From: Malachius bipustulatus
Lineage: Eukaryota > Arthropoda > Insecta > Coleoptera > Melyridae
Direction: 5' to 3'
Assembly: GCA_910589415.1 (NCBI GenBank)
Contig: OU342630.1
Coordinates: 13,611,867 to 13,675,866, forward strand
DNA length: 64,000 nucleotides
In this document: piece by piece, positions 55,612-64,000 of the stretch
Layout: each line of letters opens with the position of its first letter
How positions within the stretch are numbered: the stretch's first letter is position 1
The notes under the pieces: model-generated
The model's database searches: none
The model's input: the letters and a program-made list of their open reading frames with translations, nothing else
What the model was told of the DNA's origin: nothing
Made by a program: the position numbers and the translations under genes

Positions 55612-57140
55612 CTAAAAACATTTACAAAAATTATAAGAATCTACTAAATATTTTGGAAACTCCAACTCGAATGAATTCAAAATTAAAAGAGCATATAAAA
55701 AAAATATGTACTGGTATAAAAAAAAAACTATATTTAAAGTAATAAAAAAATTAAGTAGGTACTAATTTATCACATATTTAAAAAAAATCCAACCAGAAAA
55801 AAATTGAAACTTGAAGCGCATAAGAAATCATGCACTTTAAATATTACAAAAATATTGACAAATTTCAATCTAAGTATAAACAAAAATAAAAAATAAAAGC
55901 TTATAAAATAATTTAAAAAATTCAAACTTCAGAGAATTCAAACTTAAAATAATAGCAGGTATAAAAACATAATTAAGACTTAAAATAGGAGGTATAAAAA
56001 AATTCAAAATGTAGAAAAGCAGCACAAAAATATTTAATCTATACTTATTTAGATCTTATTTCTTCTTGCTTGAATGAGCTTGCTTTGAGTGATGCAGTCA
56101 TTCACCACAATACGCAACTTCATAGGGACTGGTTTTCGTTGAAAAGATGTTTCATTGATTAAAATTACATCTGAAACAAAAGGGTACTAATTCAGGACAA
56201 TCAAAAAAATTTTTAGATTGAATAGACATTGGTTGCAACTTGGTACAGAACTGAAAGATATATGGTTCAACAAATGCATGAACTTTTATTACTTGGCATT
56301 AAAAAATTACATTAAGTAAGTACGTTTCTGTACAAAGTTGGAATCAACTTAAAGAAAACATTTGATAATTTTTATTGAACCTTCTTTTTATGTTGAATTT
56401 TTGTTTTCTAATTTATTTGGGTTCTAGCTCTTTGATAAAATTTTTCTCTTATTTTTTCAAAAGATTTTTATTTTTTTATTTTATGAACGATATTTTACGA
56501 TCAATTTTATTGTATTGGATTATACTTTTTTAAAGTATTTTTAAGTTCTTACATTTTTATACATTTTATGAGTGAACAAGGGACCAATAATCGGCCCCGA
56601 AACGTCTCAATTTTTTATAAAAATCTTTTGGAAAATAATATTTTTATCGAAGAACAAATAAATTAGAAGAAAAGAATTCAACTTAAAGAATACAAGCACC
56701 CAAAATACAAAAACACACAATGAAACAATGTTCTACGAAAAAAAAAACGAGAGTACAGACAATTATATTAATAATTATAATAAGTAAAGAATAATTTCTT
56801 CATATTTGATACTTATAGGCAACCTACACCGAGTGAATTTTCCTAAAAAAAGTTTATTCCTGCAAATATACATCAGGGTCGTAATACCTACAATTCAAAA
56901 CCATTTTGGATTACAATTAAAAATTTTCTATCAAAGCTGAAGTTTTTACTTTTAAGAACACCCTATATTTGTTTTTGATAATTCTATTCTAGTTCTCTAT
57001 ACAATATGTGAAGAATTAATTAAATTATTGAACGACGATTAACTAATTAAATTAAAAACCAACACTTAATTCAATTTGATTTTTTTAGAGTTAAAAAATA
57101 GTTTAAATCGAGGTTTAAATTTTATAATATTACGACGACC
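55612..57140. other. AT-rich non-coding DNA
   Basis: No coding or paired repeats are supported. A-rich runs are frequent. Confidence 0.35.
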
Positions 57141-57150
57141 CTTCATATAC

Positions 57151-57450
57151 CGGGTGATTCAGGTTTTACCTACTTAACTCTACTAGCAGGGAACGATAGA
57201 GAATCGAAAAATAATATGAGTTTGCTTCATGAACTATATATTCGTGAAATACTTCGTTAAGAAAATACAGGGTGTTAAAGTTTTAAGAAAAAATTCGCAT
57301 TTTTGAAATATAAAAAAATTGGCTGATTGAAATAATTTGAAATTTTGAACAGTAGTTGTGCTAATTGAAGTACATGATTTGATACTTCTGATGCAAAATT
57401 CTTCACTCCAGTGGCAGAGATCTGAGTGTGTTGTTACCTTCTTTATTAAA
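57151..57450. repeat. family E half-element, second copy
   Basis: ACCGGGTGATTCAGG (57151), then ACAGGGTGTTAAAG (57266) and the block GGCTGATTGAAATAATTTG...GAAGTACATGATTTG...CCAGTGGCAGAGATCTG, parallel to 12746-12930. Confidence 0.6.
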
Positions 57451-58665
57451 TAATTTCTACGCCACGACTGACTTTAATGCAAATTGGTTATTTATGGTAG
57501 ATACCTTGTTTTGTTTAGAGGAGAAAAGTCATCTTACGTTTTTGTTGTAGAACGCACTGGTTTTCAAGATACTTATTCCACAATGTTGGCACTCATATTA
57601 TGTAGACCACAATAATGGTTGTCAATGCTTTACTGTACTAAGTTTGTTGCCAGTGTAAGGTAGGCAACCAACATTTCTTGTAAGGGCAAAAACTATTGAA
57701 TAAATATGGAGAAATAATACGAAATTCAAATTTTTTGTTTTCATTACACATATTTTATAGGAAGAACATGGTTATTTTTAAAGATTAAGAAAATAAATGC
57801 ATAAAAATTATAATAACACGACTTTATTATTTGTTTTTATAGGGTAATTCTAATAGAATAATAGAATAACTATTTTTATTACAATTACAGAGATAAAATG
57901 TTTCACTTACCTATGAAAAGATATATCTGTTAATTTTGATACACGATTTACACAATTATATAAGCTGCACAAGACTGGACCATCATTAATATTAAATTTT
58001 AAATCGACACAGAAGATATTATTTAAAGTAAATATAAATATGCTTTTAACCAGTATGGATATTAAAATCAGATCTATTTGTTATACACCTACAATTTCCA
58101 TACAAGGCCAATAATAAATATTTATTTATTTATACTAATGTCAGATAATAATATTAACATTAATTATTGTTCTATCGCTCAAAAAACACCAAGAATGCGG
58201 AATTTTTGATTATTCTTTGTTTGAATTGGTATTGTTGAATTGAATACCTCTCTTTGCCCTTACTTGTATGTGTGGTTGCCTAACTTTGGTTGGCAACAAA
58301 TTTTAGTCTCAAAAGGGTTCGTCCATTATATTCTAAGGTCTATGATGGGTTATTCCTTTGGTTAACCTACGAGGGACTTCTGTCAAGAATTAATGACAGA
58401 AAGTCGGTGACTAAGAAGATTCAAGGGAATAGAATAAGGGAACAAACTGTGAGTAATTTTAAGTTATTTTTAAGTTAGTTGTTGTAAGTGTTATTGTTGG
58501 GAGAATTTTTTATTGTAATAAAACCCAAACAAATTTAAATTTGAGTTTCAATAGGAATTTATAGGTTATAAAAAAATTCAAATTAAAAAAAAAAGAAAAC
58601 TTGAACTCACTCGGAGTCAAAGAGGTCTCATACAGACTAAACTTTTATTAGTTTTTATAAAAGAA
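57451..58665. other. non-coding, unassigned
   Basis: A 62-codon plus-strand frame at 58290 has no recognisable features. Nothing else is supported. Confidence 0.3.
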
Positions 58666-58676
58666 AGGCCCCCTAG

Positions 58677-58944
58677 ACAAATTGAAGCGTAGAAGTACCA
58701 AAGGCATTAAGTGCCATTCCAATAGTTTTAAGTTATTAATAAAACAATGGTTAATATTAACATTTAATTAACCCCTGGTCCCTGGTGCCATCTTTCATTT
58801 ACTTTTAAAACTTCAATATATCAGCATGGCACTTAAAACCTTTGAAGAGACACTGGCGATGGCATATAGAACATTTTGAGGCAAATATTCATTGAAACTA
58901 TATTTTGGCACTTAGTGCCTTTGGTACTTCCACGCTTCAATTGT
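58677..58944. mobile_element. 268-bp MITE, inverted ends with GTACCAAAGGCA
   Basis: AATTGAAGCGTAGAAGTACC (58680-58699) is mirrored by GGTACTTCCACGCTTCAATT near 58921-58940, and the inverted pairing continues through GGCATTAAGTGCCA / TGGCACTTAGTGCC. No exact target duplication is obvious. Confidence 0.7.
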
Positions 58945-59404
58945 TTATGGTAAGAGGGAATCAAAGAGGAAAATAAATTTTCAAAAAAGAATAAATAAAG
59001 TACAGACCCTACGAACCATAACAGTACCTACACAGGTAGGTAGTATTTGGGGCGGTTAGTTGGCCATATATGTATATTTACCCTGTAAATAAATTGTCTT
59101 AAGTAAAAGTCCCTCAATAAAATTACAGATATAACAACTTACCTTAACAGACGGGAAGAGGAAAATTAAGATATCTTCTGTCTTCACTTGCTATTGAAGA
59201 AAAAAATAATAACACAGCTAACACTACTAATAACAGAGTCATCACTTAAAGCGTGTTCAAAAGACAAGATGACATGAAACTTGGATAAAATTTAGCTGAT
59301 TCAGAATACAGGAACTCCCAAACTAGGAATACTGACAAAGAGACAAACGACACTGGCTGTGAGTGTGAGTCTGAGGCCAGTTACCACATAAAACACAAAG
59401 GACA
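58945..59404. other. non-coding, unassigned
   Basis: No paired repeat or exon is supported. Confidence 0.3.
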
Positions 59405-59592
59405 AAGGTATGCCTCGTTATAGTGTGCGGGAGACATCGCCGAGATGTGTTGTACTGGTGCTACTGTTACAACGCCAAATATGTCTCAAGAGGGTGTGTC
59501 AGACACATCAGATGCACGTAGACAAGAGACATCCTTTTCGCACTCAGAGGCGATATGCACAACATGTAACATGTCACAGAATGTTTGCTGGG
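59405..59592. repeat. ACATGT-rich block ending GTTTGCTGGG
   Basis: Short words ACATGTAACATGTCACAG, TGTGTCAGACACATCAG and GAGACATC recur, and the block ends GTTTGCTGGG followed by TA, the mirror of CCCAGCCAAC at 53257. It may be the right end of a 6.3-kb element starting there. Confidence 0.4.
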
Positions 59593-59615
59593 TACGTAGC
59601 TAAGCTAATAAAATA

Positions 59616-59903
59616 TACACAAGATTTGTTCATAATTATGTATTATTATTTGTATTGTACATACAGGGGACAGAAAATGGAGCAGTTTAATTATAAGTAA
59701 TAAATTTTACTTCCATGAAAAAAGGTCTAAGTACTGATCTCTAATTTAATTTATTAAATACATTTTATGACCAGTTACAAGGAGACCAGTACTTAGACCT
59801 TTTTTCATTGAAGTAAAATTTATTACTTATAATTAAACTGCTCCATTTTCTGTCCCCTGTACAATACAAGTAATAATACATAATTATGAACAAATCTTGG
59901 TTA
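59616..59903. repeat. 288-bp near-perfect palindrome
   Basis: CAGGGGACAGAAAATGGAGC at 59664 is mirrored at 59840-59859 with TA at both sides (196 bp). The flanking AAGATTTGTTCATAATTATG is also mirrored outside, so the symmetry extends beyond the MITE-like ends. The loop is about 60 bp around 59740-59800. Confidence 0.85.
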
Positions 59904-60834
59904 CATAAAGTAACCATTGTAATTTTAAGCCGATTTCATGCGCATTTAAGATTCAAGGATTTTACCTGTATTTTGCTTAGATCTTGGTGTCGTAAATAAT
60001 ATCTCTATCAAGAGTATTTACACTACCATTGTAAGGCAAGCAACAAAAGATGGGCTTATATTTTTGGATAGACTTTATATCCGTCGTTTCTGTCTGCATC
60101 TTATTATATTAAGTTCGCTATTTTTCTTTTTTAGTTAAAAATGGACAAATATTCTAGTGATATATTTCATTTATTATCAGAATCAAATAGAGACACCTAC
60201 ATTATTTTGTTGACAAAATGGCTTACTTACTAACAAAATGGCACATATAAATGAGCATAAATCATAGAGTAATAATAAGAAATTAAATTAGCACAAGAAA
60301 ATACAAATAAAGGATACATATCAAAAAACAGTAAAGAAAAAAGGCTTTTAAAAATAAACGCTCCCAATAGGAACTTAAGAAATAATAAATGCTTCTGATA
60401 GGAACTAAAGAAACAATAATTATAATATTTTAGAGTGCTAACAGTACAAAATACCTAAAACAAAACTATTAAAATCTACAATTAATTATTTAAGTACAAA
60501 TTAAGAGTCTTATAGTTTCAAATCAGTTCAGAATAAATGCTACTAGGTACTAAAATTACTTTAAAAAATGGAACTTATAATCTAGCAGGTAAGGTTTTCA
60601 TTGCTTTTAAATAATTATTTAAAGAGCACCCCTATGTAAAGATACATTGTAAATATTTTGATAAATATTCACATTTGACCAAGAATTCTCATAAATATGA
60701 GAATTTGCATTCTGCTTTCTTAAACCTAACTTCTAACCTAAGTTTAAGCAATAGGTGGATGATATAATGAAAGAGACCAGAAATAAAACATCGAAGCTAT
60801 TTGTGGGATATCATAACATGGAGCCTGTATGAAT
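59904..60834. other. non-coding, unassigned
   Basis: AT-rich, no supported gene. Confidence 0.3.
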
Positions 60835-61075
60835 AAATGAGTGCGCATTCGCAGACGACCTTGTAATCTTCGCAAAAAAAAACGAATCAGATCTCAGAAA
60901 AAAAACTATGAAAACATATTGAATGAAAAATTTGCTGAACAGAAACTGAAAATAAATGAAGAAAAAAAAAACAAAATAATGATTACTGGTAAGACAGACA
61001 ATAGAAGTGTAGAAATTAATGGAAGGAGCCTAGAACAGGTAAACTCCTTCCAATATCAAGGAGTTCACATATAGA
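60835..61075 (+). pseudogene. reverse transcriptase fragment (RTE/BovB-like)
   Basis: The plus strand reads CAFADDLVIFAKKNESDLR with the catalytic FADD, then KLKINEEKNKIM and EINGRSLEQVNSFQYQGVHI. This is the block after the RT active site in RTE-type LINEs (usually VxSFKYLG). Frames are broken by an early TGA and several A-run indels. Only about 80 residues remain; no upstream RT motifs are present. Confidence 0.75.
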
Positions 61076-61884
61076 GAGCAAAATAAAAATAAATTTGTTA
61101 TGTTTTGAACAATTTTTTTTACGTAAAAGCGATTGCAATTTTGCAATTCAATTGTTTTTGTTGTTAAAAATATCCTGTGAACAACTGAAAACGTAATTTA
61201 GGTAGGCCTTGGAAAAAATTTTATGTCTTAGATTGGATCTGTAAAACTGTAATGTATATGATCTGTAAACCCATTCTGACATTGCCTACATTGCCTTCTT
61301 CTTGTTTTCCTAAACTCGCAAATGTGGCCTTTACGCTTTCAAATAATTTCCCACTTTCGACAAGGTTAGGCAACCAATTAATTCATCATTCAAAAAATGA
61401 TTTGTCAAATAATAATTATTCTGACATTTGCTGAAATAAGTTACTCAGGTTTTTAAAATAAGTTTTGTATTTCTTGAATAACACAGACATCAATTATTCG
61501 GAGATAATCCAGTTACTGTGAAGTTTGTTGAATTATTGACACTGTAAAACCCGTTAAAATATCATGTTCAAGTCAAAGCAATAAGGATTAATACCTAATA
61601 ATAGTTATTAGTAGTCTGCAGTTTGCCCTTTGTAAAATTCCTATACCTATTATGCTTATTAAGTAGTATTAAATCAACCAGCAAACTTTCAAAAGTCAAA
61701 TGTGAATATCCATAACTGGTAAGTTTAAATGGGAACCCATTGTAAATAAGAGTATTATTCTACATTACTCTACAGTTTTTCAACACAAATACAATAATGC
61801 ACCTTATATTAAAAATGTGAAGAAAAATTAAGTAGGATAACTGTAGGTGATTAAATTAAGTAAGTATATTCATAGACTAAGTAG
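61076..61884. other. 3' flank of highwire, non-coding
   Basis: Contains a half copy of the 10364-10570 palindrome (61195-61250). The highwire 3' untranslated region must lie in this interval, reading leftwards. Confidence 0.4.
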
Positions 61885-62000
61885 TTAAAAAGTATGTGCA
61901 TTTCTGCAAACTCCACAGCCGAGAGCGAATTCTTCTCCGGTTGGGGGATGTTTAACATGCAGTGGACATTCATCTCCATCTAACTGCTTTGCTTTTGGAC
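61885..62000 (-). CDS. hiw: highwire/MYCBP2 last exon (C-terminus)
   Basis: The exon completes a Gly codon split by the intron and then reads PKAKQLDGDECPLHVKHP and PTGEEFALGCGVCRNAHTF, ending at TAA 61885-61887. This is the highly conserved end of PHR-family E3 ligases (highwire, RPM-1, MYCBP2). Its Cys and His residues (ECPLHV, CGVC) supply zinc ligands of the C-terminal tandem-cysteine domain. The acceptor is CTTGTAG (AG = 62001-62002 reversed). Thirty-eight complete codons including the stop plus two bases. Confidence 0.97.
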
Positions 62001-62732
62001 CTACAAGTATTTCATATAAATTAGATAAAACAAGAGTTCAAATTCAAATTCAAATGTATCTTTGGAATTTTTAATAAGTGGAAACCCTTAGACAAGAAAA
62101 GAGAGGGAAAACGCGCAACTGTTTGTGCAAAAATGTGACCAGATAGCACCAGATGACCTTTTAGAGTATTTATTTGCTAAATTAAATTAATGCGTTCCCT
62201 TATAGTTGCAATTACTCCGTGAAATATAAATAAAACAAAATGACAATTACCTTCAACGAAAAACAAATGTATAAGTGTTTTCAAGTTAGGGTAATGAAAA
62301 TTTTTTCCAATGTCTTTTAATGTCAAATGTTTTCAATTTCGAAAAATCTTAGATCCAAATTTTTCTGAACTTCTGGGTTTTTTTTCTGGGTATTTTTGAC
62401 TTTACCGACTGGACGGTCGGTTTTAAGCTCGGCAGCAATGCCACTGCAGTTGTCCTAAATTAACACAATACAGTAGGTATAGAAGTGTCTGGTATTGATA
62501 CAGAATGAAATCTGTTATCCTAACTCAATGACCTTGGATTAGACTTTCGTGAAAGGATAATTATTAAGCAATTGTTTCCTGGCCAGGGCTTTATATTATT
62601 ATACTTTTTTTTATTTTTTGCTGTAGAAACGTAAAGTTTTTGGATTTCAAAATCTAAAATATCATCATACATTGCACTTGACAATGATAAGAAGATTTGT
62701 ATAAAACAAGAGAAACTAAAACCAATACTTAC
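62001..62732 (-). other. highwire intron, phase 1
   Basis: GTAAGTATTGG donor (62722-62732) and TTGTAG acceptor. It joins CCA GCT G to GT CCA. The 732-bp intron has no recognisable repeat. Confidence 0.9.
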
Positions 62733-63000
62733 CAGCTGGACAGCTCGGTAGCTCACTCTTGGCCAGATTTGTGACCCGCTGAAAGTCGTCATGGCATGGA
62801 TTACAAAAGTGCGTAGTTCCAAAACAAAAGAAAACAGCTACGGAACAACAGTAGCGACACTTGTATTCAAGAAAGTCGGTGCCGTGTTTGGGGCACATCT
62901 GAGCTCGGGTAACATCCGAGCACGCCCCGCACACCAGCTCGGCGGGATCGTAGTTCTCTCCTACCTCTGCATCACAACGAGCCTCCCCACCATAGTAAGC
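62733..63000 (-). CDS. hiw: highwire/MYCBP2 penultimate exon (relay cysteines)
   Basis: Reads [20 protein letters not shown], then [56 protein letters not shown] and SELPSCPAG. In human MYCBP2 this domain performs RING-Cys-relay ubiquitin transfer, with Cys4520 (GGEARC) and Cys4572 (AVFFC) as the two relay cysteines and His4583 (CHDD) in the active site. All three have counterparts here, at codons 62974-62976, 62824-62826 and the CAT after the last CysX2Cys. The linker between the relay cysteines is two residues shorter than in human. The protein controls synapse growth and axon degeneration by ubiquitinating partners such as DLK/Wallenda. Acceptor TTTCAG, donor GTAAGTATT. Confidence 0.97.
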
Positions 63001-63210
63001 CTGAAATTGTACAAAATAAAAATTATAAAAAAATTAATAAAAAATAAAATAAAATAAAAGCATAGTTTGATAATATTCTTCATTAGCAGTTGTTCACTTT
63101 TATCATTTCGAATTAAATCTACAGAATGATTTTTACAGAATGAAAAGAGGCATATAAAAATACCGAACAACAACCCTATCATTATAAATTATAGCAATTA
63201 TAGCACTTAC
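63001..63210 (-). other. highwire intron, phase 0
   Basis: GTAAGTGC donor (from 63210) and TACAATTTCAG acceptor (to 63001); joins ...CNK to AYYGG. Confidence 0.92.
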
Positions 63211-63420
63211 TTTGTTGCACTTGAAGCAGACGTAGTAAGCATATCTATCCATAGCATAAGATGCAGCATCATTGTAAAATCTGCTGCCCGGGGTAACTAT
63301 GGCTTCTATGGTATGCAATCCTTCGTACTCCAATCTCATTACTGCCTTTCTCTTAACATCCTTGAAGAGTTCTCGTATTGGTAAAAGTAATTCTTCTAAC
63401 AGCAGATGGTCTATTTCATT
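63211..63420 (-). CDS. hiw: highwire/MYCBP2 antepenultimate exon
   Basis: Seventy whole codons: NEIDHLLLEELLLPIRELF, then KDVKRKAVMRLEYEGLHTIE, AIVTPGSRFYNDAASYAM and DRYAYYVCFKCNK. It corresponds to the helical segment after the RING domain and the first CysX2Cys (CFKC) of the tandem-cysteine domain. The acceptor is TTTTCTTTTAG at 63421. The RING and everything upstream lie beyond the window or its edge. The frame is intact, with strong conservation from memory of fly and vertebrate homologues; a functional gene is expected. Confidence 0.97.
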
Positions 63421-63600
63421 CTAAAAGAAAAAAAATAACCTAATTTCCTTTTCATAATAATAATAATTGTATTTGTAAAGATACTGTTACTAAAATCTAT
63501 CATGCTGTTATAAAATCTCAAAGTCACTGATTCTGTCAACCACCTCTATTGTATACTATTAACGGTGGAGTCACTTTTTTGTAAAAGAACTTTACCAGTC
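63421..63600 (-). other. highwire intron, proximal part
   Basis: AT-rich with a pyrimidine-rich acceptor tract. The intron continues at least to the transposon at 63603. Confidence 0.7.
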
Positions 63601-63602
63601 TA

Positions 63603-64000
63603 CAGTATGTCCCCGGATCGACTTTAAAAGAGAAAAAACTTTTTTGTTTTTGATTTCTCAGTAAAGTTTTGGAAGATCCAAATTTTCACAAACGCATTAT
63701 GTTCTCTGATGAATCAACATTTTCAACCAACGGAGTAGTTTCCTCGCAACATTGCCGGTACTTGTGTGAGACAAATCCAAATTTCAGAATTGCTTGTCGC
63801 AGACAATATTCAAAAAAAAGTTAATGTGTGGTGTGCGGTTTCGTATCATGGAATTATTGGCCCCTATTTTTTTGATCAAAATTTAAACCGTAATTCATAT
63901 TTGGAAATGCTACAAAAATTTTTTAGTGATGAACTGCATTAATTGCCAATAAACTACAGAATGGAAATGTTTCTCCAGCAAGATGGGTGTTCTGCTCATT
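63603..64000 (+). mobile_element. DUF4817-type transposon, truncated by the window edge
   Basis: A left terminus CAGTATGTCCCCGGATCGAC after TA is similar to family D ends. Only about 60 bp separate it from the middle of a transposase, so the N-terminal half was deleted. It probably lies in a highwire intron, antisense to that gene. Confidence 0.7.
63666..64000 (+). pseudogene. DDE transposase fragment, frameshifted
   Basis: Plus-strand translation: VLEDPNFHKRIMFSDESTFS (first catalytic Asp), then QHCRYLCETNPNFRIACRRQ, then after a one-base gain in an A run VNVWCAVSYHGIIGPYFFDQ, then a TAA, then MEMFLQQDGCSAH (second Asp). This is the catalytic core of the transposase family also found at 50701-51801. 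It is broken by the frameshift and at least one stop. The DNA-binding N-terminus is absent and the third Asp lies beyond the window. Confidence 0.85.

Overview
The window is AT-rich eukaryotic nuclear DNA, almost certainly from an insect. The clearest host gene is the 3' end of highwire/MYCBP2, split by spliceosomal introns. Its surroundings are a dense nest of insect-type transposons: TA-flanked palindromic Tc1/mariner-like MITEs, a Ty3/gypsy element, Jockey-superfamily LINEs, a LINE remnant that looks like a DUF4780 carrier, and DUF4817-type DDE transposases. The scattered TAGGTA/TACCTA strings and the repeat style would suit a hemipteran such as an aphid, but the sequence does not decide the order. 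There are no bacterial operons, CRISPR arrays or rRNA genes.

Layout. 1-6.4 kb: non-coding DNA, a chain of palindromic MITEs (1651-5424), then a convincing last coding exon of an unrecognised gene (6128-6351, +). 6.5-14.1 kb: a widely separated inverted repeat (6890-7460 / 13500-14075) enclosing further MITEs and a mariner-like transposase remnant. 14.1-19.9 kb: mostly unassigned, with a decayed LINE (15560-16860). 19.98-31.4 kb: nested palindromic elements (families B, C, A and F below), a PIF/Harbinger-like insertion and a candidate exon near 24.3 kb. 31417-37115: a Ty3/gypsy element with near-identical LTRs, a 1374-codon gag-pol on the minus strand and a 706-bp hAT-like MITE in its 5' LTR. 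37.5-49.7 kb: one LINE (minus strand) broken by an 881-bp MITE and by a 9456-bp TA-flanked element (39649-49104) that has a 219-bp satellite at one end, a 230-bp satellite at the other and spliced-looking exons inside. 50.2-52.3 kb: a mariner-like element with a broken DUF4817/DDE transposase. 52.5-53.0 kb: a tRNA-derived SINE and a good tRNA-Asp(GUC) gene. 53.3-61.1 kb: degraded repeats, small MITEs and an RT fragment. 61.9-63.4 kb: the last three highwire exons (minus strand). 63.6-64.0 kb: a truncated DUF4817-type transposon running off the edge.

Repeat family labels used below. A: core containing GTCAAAAGCTATCC. B: termini CATCCGCG. C: termini CCGGGTGTCCC. D: termini near CCGTGTGTCCCCGG. 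E: core with AAGTACATGA. F: GGGTGGCCCAACG unit. The only features likely to serve the host are highwire, tRNA-Asp, the 6128-6351 exon and possibly the unit at 44.4-46.8 kb. The rest records successive transposon insertions, and many can be ordered because younger elements leave target duplications inside older ones.
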